Part shown: positions 11,152 to 20,110 of the stretch, in pieces | Layout of the letters: every line of letters begins with the position of its first letter | How positions within the stretch are numbered: position 1 is the stretch's first letter | Made by a program: the position numbers and the translations under genes | From: Effrenium voratum | Taxonomy: Eukaryota; Sar; Dinophyceae; Suessiales; Symbiodiniaceae | Direction of reading: 5' to 3' | Assembly: GCA_963377175.1 (NCBI GenBank) | Contig: CAUJNA010000491.1 | Span: 1,180,072-1,244,071, forward strand | Length of the DNA stretch: 64,000 bases | The notes under the pieces: model-generated | What the model was told of the DNA's origin: nothing | Database searches by the model: none | What the model saw: only the letters and a program-made list of their open reading frames with translations

Positions 11152-11919
11152 TCATTTGTACCACCGACGGCTGCTGTCGGATTGACTGCCATAGTCTCCA
11201 TAATCATTCCAGGTCGAGTCGCCATAGTCCTTCCAATGCTTCTGATATCCCCACTGCTTGTTGTAGTCCTTGTACTCGTGCGGGATCCAGGATTGCTTCT
11301 TCTGGTTGTACTCCTTGCTTCTCTCATAGTTGCGTTTCCTTGCTGCAAATTTGCTGCGGATGTAAACCATGAGGGGACTGTGCGAATCGGAATCCTGTGA
11401 GCCATTCATGAACATGTCGTTGTTCACGTGCTTGAAGCGCTCTGCGGATGAGACCTGATAGTCGAAGATGGCCTTTGCTGGATTGTTCCGCATGGCTTCC
11501 AGTTGTTCATCATTCATGGCGTTCATCTCTTCATTCCGGAAAACCTGCTGGATGTTCGTCTTGCCCCATCCAAACACGAATGTCATCATCACATCTGGGA
11601 ATGTTCGATCATACCCTGATCCGCATTTCATGTGCAGGTGATGACGGAGGATGGATTTGAGGGTGCACGAAGTCTCCATTGCATACTCCATTCTGTCCAC
11701 GAGTGGCATGTTGCTGGTTTCATTCCATAGCTTCTGGTATGCCTTCATGAGGATGTTCATGAGACCGTTTGCCGGATTGTAAACCTGCTGGAGCTTGCTG
11801 GTTAACGTGCTTGATGGGATCGAAGCATTCCAGGAGGAATTCAATAGGTCGAGTGGCTCGAATGTACAGCCTGTTCGCCCTACGCCCAATGCAGCTTCCT
11901 TTTTCACCGTGGACAACAC
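11152..11919 (-). CDS. element 1 ORF4, Tyr/Trp-rich tail, function unknown
   Basis: About 255 codons. No in-frame ATG lies near the 5' end: an in-frame TGA precedes it and the first codons read VLSTVKKEAALGVGR, so translation may start at a non-ATG codon, by reinitiation or after a frameshift from the overlapping ATG at 11944. The middle part is helical in character (NPANGLMNILMKAYQKLWNE, then DVMMTFVFGWGKTNIQQVFR). The C-terminal 50 residues are basic and aromatic (EYKDYNKQWGYQKHWKDYGD), which suggests RNA binding or a low-complexity condensate-forming tail. Its position just before the 3' LTR is where envelope-like or accessory ORFs sit, but there is no signal peptide or membrane segment. 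No family recognised. Confidence 0.55.
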   Translation of the reverse strand: MLSTVKKEAALGVGRTGCTFEPLDLLNSSWNASIPSSTLTSKLQQVYNPANGLMNILMKAYQKLWNETSNMPLVDRMEYAMETSCTLKSILRHHLHMKCGSGYDRTFPDVMMTFVFGWGKTNIQQVFRNEEMNAMNDEQLEAMRNNPAKAIFDYQVSSAERFKHVNNDMFMNGSQDSDSHSPLMVYIRSKFAARKRNYERSKEYNQKKQSWIPHEYKDYNKQWGYQKHWKDYGDSTWNDYGDYGSQSDSSRRWYK

Positions 11920-11934
11920 GAGTCCGTGTCCATG

Positions 11935-12554
11935 ATGGCATCAAGTTCCAATCACAACAACACCGTCAGCAATGCTACTGATGTTGAGTCAATGTCTGAG
12001 TCTAGAGCGTCCAATGCGACTGATTTGCATGATGTTATCATTGCCGATCTGAAGCCTGAAGTTCCTATGCGAACTGATAGGCCAGTAGTTCCCAAATTGT
12101 GACACAGGGTCTAGGCATGCCACAGCCCTCAGCTGTTCGTGATGCTAGAAGATCTGCACCGTACCAGAGTCAGTCTCCTAATCGGAGCGAGTTCCCGCGG
12201 CCATCAACGGCCGTACAAGATGATTTCAGGACACCTCCGAGATCTAATCCGATCATGATTGATTTGTCCACTCCTCGAGATCGTGGATCAGGAAATGGTC
12301 CTACGAATGAGGAGCAACCCAACGAGGTTGCTGATCTTGTCACAGCCCTTGAAAGAGGGAAAGTGGACTCTTCGGTAAGTGCGATCATTCATCGCCTGGT
12401 TGCTAAGGTCGAAGACCTTGGGCGTAGGAATGATAGAAGTGATCAATGCATCAAGCAGCTCTCCACTGAGGTTAGCTCGTGGAGGGCCAAATATGACCAA
12501 TGCGTCCATGTGAGTAGCACGTGTACGCAGGGTACAATGTCACGAGCGGCATGA
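11935..12554 (+). CDS. antisense ORF in element 1, coiled-coil-like (frameshifted)
   Basis: The only protein-like plus-strand frame inside element 1. It starts with ATGATG at 11935 and reads MMASSSNHNNTVSNATD, then VIIADLKPEVPMRTDRP, and stops at about 12100. A one-base shift leads into a second open frame, which reads QSPNRSEFPRPSTAVQDDFR, then VADLVTALERGKVDSSVSAI, and ends with a probable coiled coil (LVAKVEDLGRRNDRSDQCIK). Its 3' end overlaps the end of ORF3 on the opposite strand. The Ser/Pro/Asn-rich start followed by a coiled coil is normal for a real protein. It may be an antisense gene of the element or a host fragment picked up by it; the frameshift argues for decay or recoding. Confidence 0.4.
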
Positions 12555-15500
12555 TTTCCTTCTGAAAGTCGTCCCGTGCTGCTCCATGGCTGATTGATGG
12601 ATGGATGTGGAAAACTCCAATGGTAGCAAACGGGAGGTCTGCCCTCGTCACGTGGCGGTCGTCAAACTCGAGGAGTGACTTGTTGGATGATTTCGGGAGC
12701 ATGCCTCGAAACTCATCACTCTGCTCGATTTGGAGAACGATAATCTCTTTTTCTCGTCCGTATCCTTGGACAATGGTGCGTGGTGGCAATTTCGATCCAA
12801 TGTACTTTTTGGATTCAGAGAACATGGATGTTCCCGTGGTTGCCAAGCAGTCCGAGGTCGGAATTTCGTATTCGGGATCAGTGCAGTTTTCCTCTGTGCC
12901 GAAGAAGCATCTGAACATTCCGAATGTGGTTCCCCAATTCTGACTCCTGGTGGAAATGTACCTTGCCAGTAGTTCCACTCTTGCGGATGGTCCGCCGCGG
13001 ACAAAGCATGCGATTGGTCTGGATGACCATTGCTTGATCACAATGCCCTTGTATCCGAATCGGATGAACATCTTGATGAGCTCTCTGGATTTCTCATCAT
13101 TAGGACTGAAGAATGCGTCTGCTTCATTCAAGCATAAGATGCGCGCACTGCTCTGCATCATCATCTTCATGATTGGTCGATCCTTCATCGGCATGTTGTA
13201 CACCTCCCTGTTGCCAAGCTTTGGATTCCTCGTGAGGTTTCCGTGGTTCATGGTAAGCATGTTGAGCGTCAGGGATGAGGTGAACGCATGCGTTTTGAGA
13301 TGGTCCTCAGGTGAACGGTCGGTCGGCTTCATCAGCGATCCCAGGATATCGGCATATGCTCGGATGAGCTCTGGGTCGTCATTTGACTTAAGCTTTTTCA
13401 ATCCCAGCGGAAGCTTGATGGGATAGCCGGAAAATGGCTGTGCCTGCCGGTACTCGTCCATGGTGGGACATTCTCCTTGATGATCGAAGTAGAATTCTTC
13501 TTCTCCGAGATTGACGTCTGGATCGACGTGTGCCAGTGAGGCTCTCTCGCATTCTGTCAACATAGGATGAGCTTTTCTTGGATCCTTGGTGCGCTGGTCC
13601 AGAAAACGGCGGAGGTTCTCCTTGGTTTCCGCGAGCTCGTCCTCGGCGTCCTTTTTGTTCATTTCTATTTCGAGGTAGATTTCCTTGAATTCATTGATGA
13701 ACTCGTCTAGGTTCTCGGTGTTGTGATACTCCATGGTGACCTTTGGCTTGACGGATCTCTCCCCGGAGGGTTCCATGGTCTCCTCTTCAGCTTCGTCCTG
13801 ATCGGTGGAGTGCCGTCGCTTCTTGGTCTCTGAGGAAGTATCTTTTTCTTTGTTGTGCTGGTTGGAACTCACATGATTGAAGAAGGCATCGGCGAATTCA
13901 CGGATCTTGGTGTCGTACATCTCAGAGTCTTCACGACTGAGAAGCTTCTTCATGATCCAGTTGTTGCTCATCATGATGCTACCATCAGGTTCATATGCTG
14001 CAACAATATTCTTCGCCTCGATGGTCTGATCTGTTATCGGTGTTCGCTCTTCAGAGAGTCGGATGCCATAGTCCTGGTCCTTGGGGAATGCAAGGATCAA
14101 CAGTGCATCTCTTCCTGCTGGCACATGGGGTAGTGCTGCTTCTGACGCGTCGTCGTCAAGGATGACGTCGTCTATGCATGCCATGTGGACGTGCATTCTC
14201 CCCGAAGGGTTCGACTGGGATTTCCCAGATTTGAGCCCGTTCTCCACGATGCTGAGGAGCTGATTTCCATAGGTTGCATGGAACATGAATGTGATGGGCT
14301 TCTTCGCGAACGGCTTGATCTTTCTCTCTTCTTCAATGGATGGTGGTGCCGGCCTTCGCATTCTGTGCTTGGGCTGAGCTGTGCCTTCATCTTCATGAGG
14401 AGCATCTGACCTCGACGGATGTGGACTTGGTGGAACAGATTCCGTTGGAAGATCATAGTCCGGTTCGTCGTGGTGAGGTTCTTTCTGCTGCTCAGAGTAC
14501 AGGGGTCGTCCAAAGGATTGGATCTCGACTTGTCGTGTATGTCCGCTGTTGCATCTCACGTAGAATTCCATCTCTGGATCATGGTAGAATTCCTTGCCAT
14601 CAGGCCGGAGTGCACTTTGTGCGGATCTTGTGTTGAGCTTGTCGATCCATCTGTTCCTTGGAACAATTTCTCCCCTTGCCTTGCGCTCATTGTATGGCCC
14701 GTCCACGGATGGAAACACGAACGCAATCTCGAAACGTGATTTTCCATGGTTCGGGAACATAGCCATCAAGAGAAGTCCTGGCTTGCTTCCAATGAAGTTC
14801 TTGGCATGTGAGATGCAGGTCAATGCGTCGTAGAGCTCGACGGATCCATCAGGACCCATTTCCACCTGTCGTTTGCATTCCCTAGGAGTTCCATGCCTTG
14901 GATCGTGTCGAAGACATGCGGAAAGCAGTCTGCTCATTCTCTCAATTCGCCAGAGGATGAGGTCTGTGATCTGCTTCGCCTTGGATGGATCCATGTGGAA
15001 GTATTTGCAAACCTGTTCGACATTCTGGATGGTTCTTTCGTGATCAATGTTACCGTTGTGGCATACCATCGGGATGATGTCGATTCCGTAAGCTTCCAAT
15101 TGAGCATTGGTGTAGCTGCAGATACTGTAGACCTTCTTGATGAAGTCCATGTATTGTTTTTCTGCATTGGCTCCTTCACCTTGGATCGTTGGACTCCAGT
15201 AATCGTTGAATCTTGCCTTCAACCAGAATACTTTTTCTCCACGCGATCGTTGATGCTCAGGTACGAAGTGGAAGTCCGGATGATCATCGAGGATGGTTGA
15301 GCACTCCTTGTAGTAGTCGTACACAAAGCTGAGGAACTTCGAATTCCCGAATGGTCCTGCGTGTACGGATGACTTCTGGAGGCTGATGTCGGTATCTGAT
15401 CCATATGTCACAAACCACCGGTCGTTGGATGTGAGGATCGGTCGCCTTGGGAGTGCAGGACGATTCCCAGGAGGGTTGTCGGATTCCGTGTCCTCATCCA

Positions 15501-15972
15501 GGATGTTCTTCGGTGCTGGCTTGACCTTGGATACAAGCCTCAGTGTTGGAGGTGGTGACTTTGGAACCAATCTTTGAGGTGGCATCGCTTTCGACGTCGG
15601 CATTCCTGCGGGAGGATGATCTTCTTCTTCATCCGTATCATCTTCTTCGTCGTCGGAATCTCGTTCATAATCAGCCTGCTCCATGTTGACGTTCTCGGGT
15701 TGCTGAGAGGCGGATGGATTCTCATCGGCTACCTGTTCCATGGGGCAGTCGGATGTCTCATCTTCCTCGTCACGAGCAGGGGATTCCTTCAACGGAGATG
15801 CCCGTCTCTTCACCAGCGGCTTCGGCAAAGGAGCCGCGGTGCTGGATCGTCCGAAGATCATGTTGAAGAGTGGCATGTCTTCGAGATGATCAGGCATACA
15901 AGATTGCAAAGGTCGGAATGGTTGTAAACCGAAAGTGGCTGCGGACGCAGACACATATTTCTTGAGATTCAA
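12472..15972 (-). CDS. element 1 ORF3: Tpt1/KptA-like and EEP-like protein
   Basis: 1166 codons, uninterrupted. The frame opens at 15972; the first ATG is at 15897 (MPDHLEDMPLF). An acidic N-terminus (DSDDEEDDTDEEEDHP) is followed by about 200 uncharacterised residues. Near residue 347 comes SRLLSACLRHDP and soon after GPDGSVELYDAL, the N-terminal half of Tpt1/KptA RNA 2'-phosphotransferases with their Arg-His pair. Near residue 560 comes FMFHATYGNQLLSIVENGLK and near 590 RMHVHMACIDD, matching the second half (HGT...I..GL...R.HIH). About 170 disordered residues separate the halves. Tpt1 removes a splice-junction 2'-phosphate from RNA using NAD+. After a Lys/Glu coiled region, residues from about 900 (LNMLTMNHGNL, ILCLNEADAF, GVFHIHPSISHGAARDDF) resemble an endonuclease/exonuclease/phosphatase fold with poorly kept catalytic residues. 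Domain calls rest on motif reading, not on a search. Confidence 0.7.
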   Translation of the reverse strand: MNLKKYVSASAATFGLQPFRPLQSCMPDHLEDMPLFNMIFGRSSTAAPLPKPLVKRRASPLKESPARDEEDETSDCPMEQVADENPSASQQPENVNMEQADYERDSDDEEDDTDEEEDHPPAGMPTSKAMPPQRLVPKSPPPTLRLVSKVKPAPKNILDEDTESDNPPGNRPALPRRPILTSNDRWFVTYGSDTDISLQKSSVHAGPFGNSKFLSFVYDYYKECSTILDDHPDFHFVPEHQRSRGEKVFWLKARFNDYWSPTIQGEGANAEKQYMDFIKKVYSICSYTNAQLEAYGIDIIPMVCHNGNIDHERTIQNVEQVCKYFHMDPSKAKQITDLILWRIERMSRLLSACLRHDPRHGTPRECKRQVEMGPDGSVELYDALTCISHAKNFIGSKPGLLLMAMFPNHGKSRFEIAFVFPSVDGPYNERKARGEIVPRNRWIDKLNTRSAQSALRPDGKEFYHDPEMEFYVRCNSGHTRQVEIQSFGRPLYSEQQKEPHHDEPDYDLPTESVPPSPHPSRSDAPHEDEGTAQPKHRMRRPAPPSIEEERKIKPFAKKPITFMFHATYGNQLLSIVENGLKSGKSQSNPSGRMHVHMACIDDVILDDDASEAALPHVPAGRDALLILAFPKDQDYGIRLSEERTPITDQTIEAKNIVAAYEPDGSIMMSNNWIMKKLLSREDSEMYDTKIREFADAFFNHVSSNQHNKEKDTSSETKKRRHSTDQDEAEEETMEPSGERSVKPKVTMEYHNTENLDEFINEFKEIYLEIEMNKKDAEDELAETKENLRRFLDQRTKDPRKAHPMLTECERASLAHVDPDVNLGEEEFYFDHQGECPTMDEYRQAQPFSGYPIKLPLGLKKLKSNDDPELIRAYADILGSLMKPTDRSPEDHLKTHAFTSSLTLNMLTMNHGNLTRNPKLGNREVYNMPMKDRPIMKMMMQSSARILCLNEADAFFSPNDEKSRELIKMFIRFGYKGIVIKQWSSRPIACFVRGGPSARVELLARYISTRSQNWGTTFGMFRCFFGTEENCTDPEYEIPTSDCLATTGTSMFSESKKYIGSKLPPRTIVQGYGREKEIIVLQIEQSDEFRGMLPKSSNKSLLEFDDRHVTRADLPFATIGVFHIHPSISHGAARDDFQKEIMPLVTLYPAYTCYSHGRIGHIWPSTS

Positions 15973-16067
15973 AATGGGTCAAGTGCAAACACGAGCATCA
16001 CGGACTTGAGGAATTGAAAATGTGCAAAACGGAAAAACTCATGCATCAGAATTCTCGGACATGCGGA

Positions 16068-19000
16068 TCATGCCCAGGTTCCCCAGTAAGCAAACATGGA
16101 TTCTGCTATACCGACTCCTGCAAAGGCAACGATGTCGGGTCCGTGCTTCGTATTGTGTGCTAGCCACTCAACCAAAAATGCCTTGTTCTGCAACATGGTA
16201 CGGAAGGGTGGATGTGCGTCTACATTCAAGAGATTGCCGGTGAGGACGGCCTTGATGAGCTCGTCTGCTTTAGCTGAGTGCTTGGTCAGCGAATCTGCCA
16301 GGCAATCTTCACTCCGTACATGTGCAAGGTCATGCATCTGTCCGCTGTTGCTTTCCTTTCTCAACATCTGGATCAAATGCATTGTTTCTTTCTGTTCCGG
16401 TTGATGTGTTGTGGATGCTGTGGTGACAAGATTGTTCGCATCAGTGCGGATGTGTACATCTGCGATTTCGCCTGTGATGTCTGACCAGAGACCGCGAAGA
16501 AATAATGCTGAACCGTAACAACGCATTAGTCCGTGCAACTCTGCAACGGTAGTCGACATGGTTGTGGCGGTGATCTTGTGCGTCTCGTAGTCGACCAATG
16601 AGCCTCTCGAGTTCGATGAGCCCTGGCGAAGATCTCTTTGTTCTGCGAGAAATATAACATGCGCACGTTGGGATGACTTATCCTCATTGTTGCGATAGGA
16701 TGCATCCGGATACCCAACTATGCGTGTCTTGCCACGAAGGGGCCAGAATCTCATACTAAGCGGAATGCTTTTGATGGTTCTGACTGTCTTGTTAATGGCG
16801 CGAACGTCCTCAATGGTCGGTGATGATGCCTTGGAGGCACACCTGGAGAATTGATAACCAATGTGGAACTGCGTTCGCGATTGTAACCAATTGATCTGAC
16901 CTAGGACACTTCTGTATGCAGTATGCATTTGTGGAGTGAGAGGAGTGTCGTCCTTCAGGTGTTTGTCAAAGGTGATCTCCTGAAGTTCGTCAATGGCAAC
17001 GTTCTGATGGACATTGATGTACCAACCATGCTTGTCATCTTGCTTCCATTGGATGCGCTGTCCTACGAAGAGGCAATCATTTTTGTCTTCGGAACCAACT
17101 TGAAAATCTTTTCGAAGTCGTCCCATGATTTCCTTCTCGAACACGTCATCCCCCGTCATAAGAAGATCATCAACATGAAGAGACAGTGCTCCATGAACTT
17201 GTCGATTCTTGGCATTGTTACCAGAAACAGGATCCATAAGGTAATCAACTGCTCCTTCGAGATCGAAAGTAACGGATGACTTCTTTTCACTCACTAATGC
17301 GGGCTTCGGAAGCTGCTTGCCATAGTACACATATGTACAACGGTCTGCCCTGGTTGGCACCAATCCGTAAGAACGGAGTGCCGAATCAAGGATGTTCCAC
17401 CATCTGCGGGGTGCGTCATTTAGCCCGTAGGCAGGCTTCTTCATGCGCGCTCCAATGTGTGGTGGATATCCCATTTCAGGAGGGATCTGACAAATGATGT
17501 CACGAGTCTGATCGTATGCTTCGCCTTGGAGAAATGCTGTCTTCAAATCCATGTGAAATATATTCCAGCCTTTATTTGAGGCTGCTTGGATTGCAAGGCG
17601 GAAGCCACTCCTGGATGCAGCAGGACTGTCTGTCTGCTGATCATTCTTCTGCTTGTCTTGGAAGCCTCGGAGGACCCAGCGAGCCTTGGTCTTCAGGAAG
17701 TTACCATCCTTGTCTCGCTTTAGGGTAAGGACCCAGCGACCAGTGACCCAGTTCCTGACCTGAATCTTGCGTGTGTCGACTAAGTCGAACACTTCGTTAT
17801 CAAGCCAAGATTTGCACTCGAGCTGTTTGGCTTCCAGGAATTGCTTCTGGTAAGCTCTTATTTCCGTGGCTGTCGCTTCTTTCCGCTTCTTGCCAATGAG
17901 TGCGGATGTGGTTGAAGCCTTTAAGGATTCTTGCTTGGATGAATGCAAGACTAAGAGTGCACGATCATCATCGGTCATGTTCTTGCATAACTGGTCAACA
18001 TGATTCTGATCTGTGTATTTCTGATGAGAGAATCCACATCGTGGTGATGGGATGGAGGTCCCTTTTACTCGTCCAAGGAGGACAGGGTTGCCTTCAATAT
18101 CTCTCGGAACCGTGAAGGATCCGGTGTTCGCACAGATCTTTTGTTCGGCTGTCATGAGTGACCAATGTGCTTCATGAAGAACGAGATCAGCTTGGTGATC
18201 TTCATAGGATCTGGTCCTCTGAGAGTCTTCTGATTCTCCATCTTCCTGGTCAGTATATCTCCTGGTTCTTTCTGAACTTCCAGTGCCGGATGAGGTTGGA
18301 ACATGAGGGATCAGTTCTTCATCACTCTCATATTGTACCGGCAAGTTAGCTGGATTGTTCGGATTGTGATTGGATGAAGATGCAGGTTCATTTCTGGGAG
18401 AATGCTCAGGTGACTCGTCATTGTCATCTGGCTTCTTCTTCTTCTTCCCAGTCTTCTGCTTCTTAGTTGGACTAGTTGGTTCTTCGATTATTGGCAGTTC
18501 AAGATCTTCATCTTGGTCTTCTGCTTCGGGATTCGTAAGAATCGCAGGTGGTGAAGGTACCACGACAGTCGGAAGAATTGGCTGAGATGATTGCGACTGT
18601 GACGGCAAAGAGACATCACCCCCCAGTCGATTGAGTCCGCTTGAGGATGAAATGGACTGTTTTTGCCGTTTAAGCGCTGCATCTCCTCCGCCAGGCTTGT
18701 CGTGTGGCGGCAGTGGTGGATCCACTGGACTGTCTGGTGATACACTGCGTGGTGCTGGCGGCATGGGATGATCAGGCTGATGTGGAGGATCCGGAGGAGG
18801 GTCTGACACGTTCTCGTCCGGAGGTGTTGGTGGTCTTGGATCAGGCATGGGACGGTCCGGTTGATAAGGCGGCTGCTGTGTGTCAGGTCTTGGAGGTTCA
18901 TCCGTTGGATCCGATGGATCCGTCTCGATGGGCATCGGCCTGATGGCCGGCGCATCTGTGAACGACTGATGAACGGATGAAAACATCACAGCATGCCAGG

Positions 19001-19508
19001 TCTTCGGATCATAGTTCTCCCAATTGCACTTTGATGCCGGCAAGACCCAAATTCTATTCAGCTGATCAGGTTGCCAGAAGGATATGATCGCATCGTCCGG
19101 AGGTGACGTAATCGGCATGTTGATGCCAATGGTGTGGACGTATGCGGTGCAGGCATCATACTGAGTGGATGAGATGCACAATTGTCTCAACTTCTTGCAA
19201 CCATTCCACATGTTCTGACATCGCCAGTCATTAGGATCTTGCTTGAAGATATCGATTTCAGTCCCTGGAGGGCACTGCTTCATTGTCTTCTGAAACTTCT
19301 GGACTAGCGGATCCTGGATGACTAATGGTTGAACGTCCTTGTTGAACGGCAGGTCCTGAACTCTGACTGCAAGACTGCTGCTGGTCATGTTGAACTCCTT
19401 GTCAATGGCTTCCATCTCCTTTCTCAGGATGTCAACCTGCTTGATGGTGAATGGTTCGAAAATGTCCTCCAAGAGGTACACCTCGTTGTCTTGTGGTTTC
19501 ACCTTCAA
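16068..19508 (-). CDS. element 1 reverse transcriptase-RNase H
   Basis: 1146 codons. The first third ends in a Pro/Asp-rich linker (DPRPPTPPDENVSDPPPDPP). RT starts near residue 580 (VTGRWVLTLKRDKDGNFLKT), has MDLKTAFLQGE near 650 and the catalytic LHVDDLLMTGD near 775, where copia elements usually have YVDD. RNase H follows with YPDASY near 935, TVAELHGLMRC and RTDANNLVTTA, and ends HVRSEDCLADSLTKHSA, the usual copia pattern. It copies the element RNA in the particle. There is no ATG at the 5' end: the frame is open further upstream, through KLAQVYPYQFCQDLAHILLR, into the end of the methyltransferase-like segment, so it is probably made as part of a polyprotein. Confidence 0.93.
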   Translation of the reverse strand: MKVKPQDNEVYLLEDIFEPFTIKQVDILRKEMEAIDKEFNMTSSSLAVRVQDLPFNKDVQPLVIQDPLVQKFQKTMKQCPPGTEIDIFKQDPNDWRCQNMWNGCKKLRQLCISSTQYDACTAYVHTIGINMPITSPPDDAIISFWQPDQLNRIWVLPASKCNWENYDPKTWHAVMFSSVHQSFTDAPAIRPMPIETDPSDPTDEPPRPDTQQPPYQPDRPMPDPRPPTPPDENVSDPPPDPPHQPDHPMPPAPRSVSPDSPVDPPLPPHDKPGGGDAALKRQKQSISSSSGLNRLGGDVSLPSQSQSSQPILPTVVVPSPPAILTNPEAEDQDEDLELPIIEEPTSPTKKQKTGKKKKKPDDNDESPEHSPRNEPASSSNHNPNNPANLPVQYESDEELIPHVPTSSGTGSSERTRRYTDQEDGESEDSQRTRSYEDHQADLVLHEAHWSLMTAEQKICANTGSFTVPRDIEGNPVLLGRVKGTSIPSPRCGFSHQKYTDQNHVDQLCKNMTDDDRALLVLHSSKQESLKASTTSALIGKKRKEATATEIRAYQKQFLEAKQLECKSWLDNEVFDLVDTRKIQVRNWVTGRWVLTLKRDKDGNFLKTKARWVLRGFQDKQKNDQQTDSPAASRSGFRLAIQAASNKGWNIFHMDLKTAFLQGEAYDQTRDIICQIPPEMGYPPHIGARMKKPAYGLNDAPRRWWNILDSALRSYGLVPTRADRCTYVYYGKQLPKPALVSEKKSSVTFDLEGAVDYLMDPVSGNNAKNRQVHGALSLHVDDLLMTGDDVFEKEIMGRLRKDFQVGSEDKNDCLFVGQRIQWKQDDKHGWYINVHQNVAIDELQEITFDKHLKDDTPLTPQMHTAYRSVLGQINWLQSRTQFHIGYQFSRCASKASSPTIEDVRAINKTVRTIKSIPLSMRFWPLRGKTRIVGYPDASYRNNEDKSSQRAHVIFLAEQRDLRQGSSNSRGSLVDYETHKITATTMSTTVAELHGLMRCYGSALFLRGLWSDITGEIADVHIRTDANNLVTTASTTHQPEQKETMHLIQMLRKESNSGQMHDLAHVRSEDCLADSLTKHSAKADELIKAVLTGNLLNVDAHPPFRTMLQNKAFLVEWLAHNTKHGPDIVAFAGVGIAESMFAYWGTWA

Positions 19509-20110
19509 GTGTCGTAGGAGAATGTGCGCGAGATCCTGACAGAACTGGTAAGGATAGACCTGTGCCAGTTTGGTCCTGCTTCCGAAAGTGCCAGCATTTC
19601 CCTCTAGGGGTTGGTGTTCATGCTTGACTGAGCTGCAAAAAATTCTTACACCTTCTGAAGATCGGTCTCATTACCTCGGGAGGTAAGCAGTGCATCAAGC
19701 TCGTGGGCTTGAGACTTCTGAGCCCGGATTCAGGATCTTTTAGTCCGTATGCACAGAAATGAAAATCTCCCCAGGTCACGGATGGATCTGAAAACAACTG
19801 CTGCATGCAATTCAGATACCATATCCTGGATGTCTGAGGATTTTCAATGATGAAGTATCTTCCGTGCTTCAACTGATACCGCGCAATGGATGCCACAAAT
19901 TCAACCATGGGGAGATAGCGTTTCCGCTTTTCCCCGACCTTTTGTTGGTCTTGTTGGATGTTCTGCATATTTGACCATGGTCCACAGACCGGTGCCATCA
20001 GGATGACATCAGGTGCTTGTTCCCTGATGATCTCCATGACCATGAGTCGTCCCTTGGAGGTCATTACGTCGAATCCTGTGCGGATGTCTACGGGAGTCCC
20101 AACCTTAAGA
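19509..20110 (-). CDS. element 1 methyltransferase-like segment (spans frameshifts)
   Basis: Between integrase and RT. The minus strand reads LKVGTPVDIRTGFDVMTSKG, then DVILMAPVCGPWSNMQNIQ, HGRYFIIENPQTSRIWYLNC and FCAYGLKDPE; after a one-base shift near 19630 it continues KHEHQPLEGNAGTFGSRTKL into the RT frame. PxCGPxS followed about 50 residues on by ENP resembles motifs IV (PPC) and VI (ENV) of cytosine-C5 methyltransferases. Methyltransferase genes are known in copia elements of dinoflagellates. Here the domain is reduced (about 190 residues) and the PPC is PVC, so activity is doubtful. It is one base out of frame with gag-integrase upstream and with RT downstream, in an element whose other ORFs are intact. 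Confidence 0.6.
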
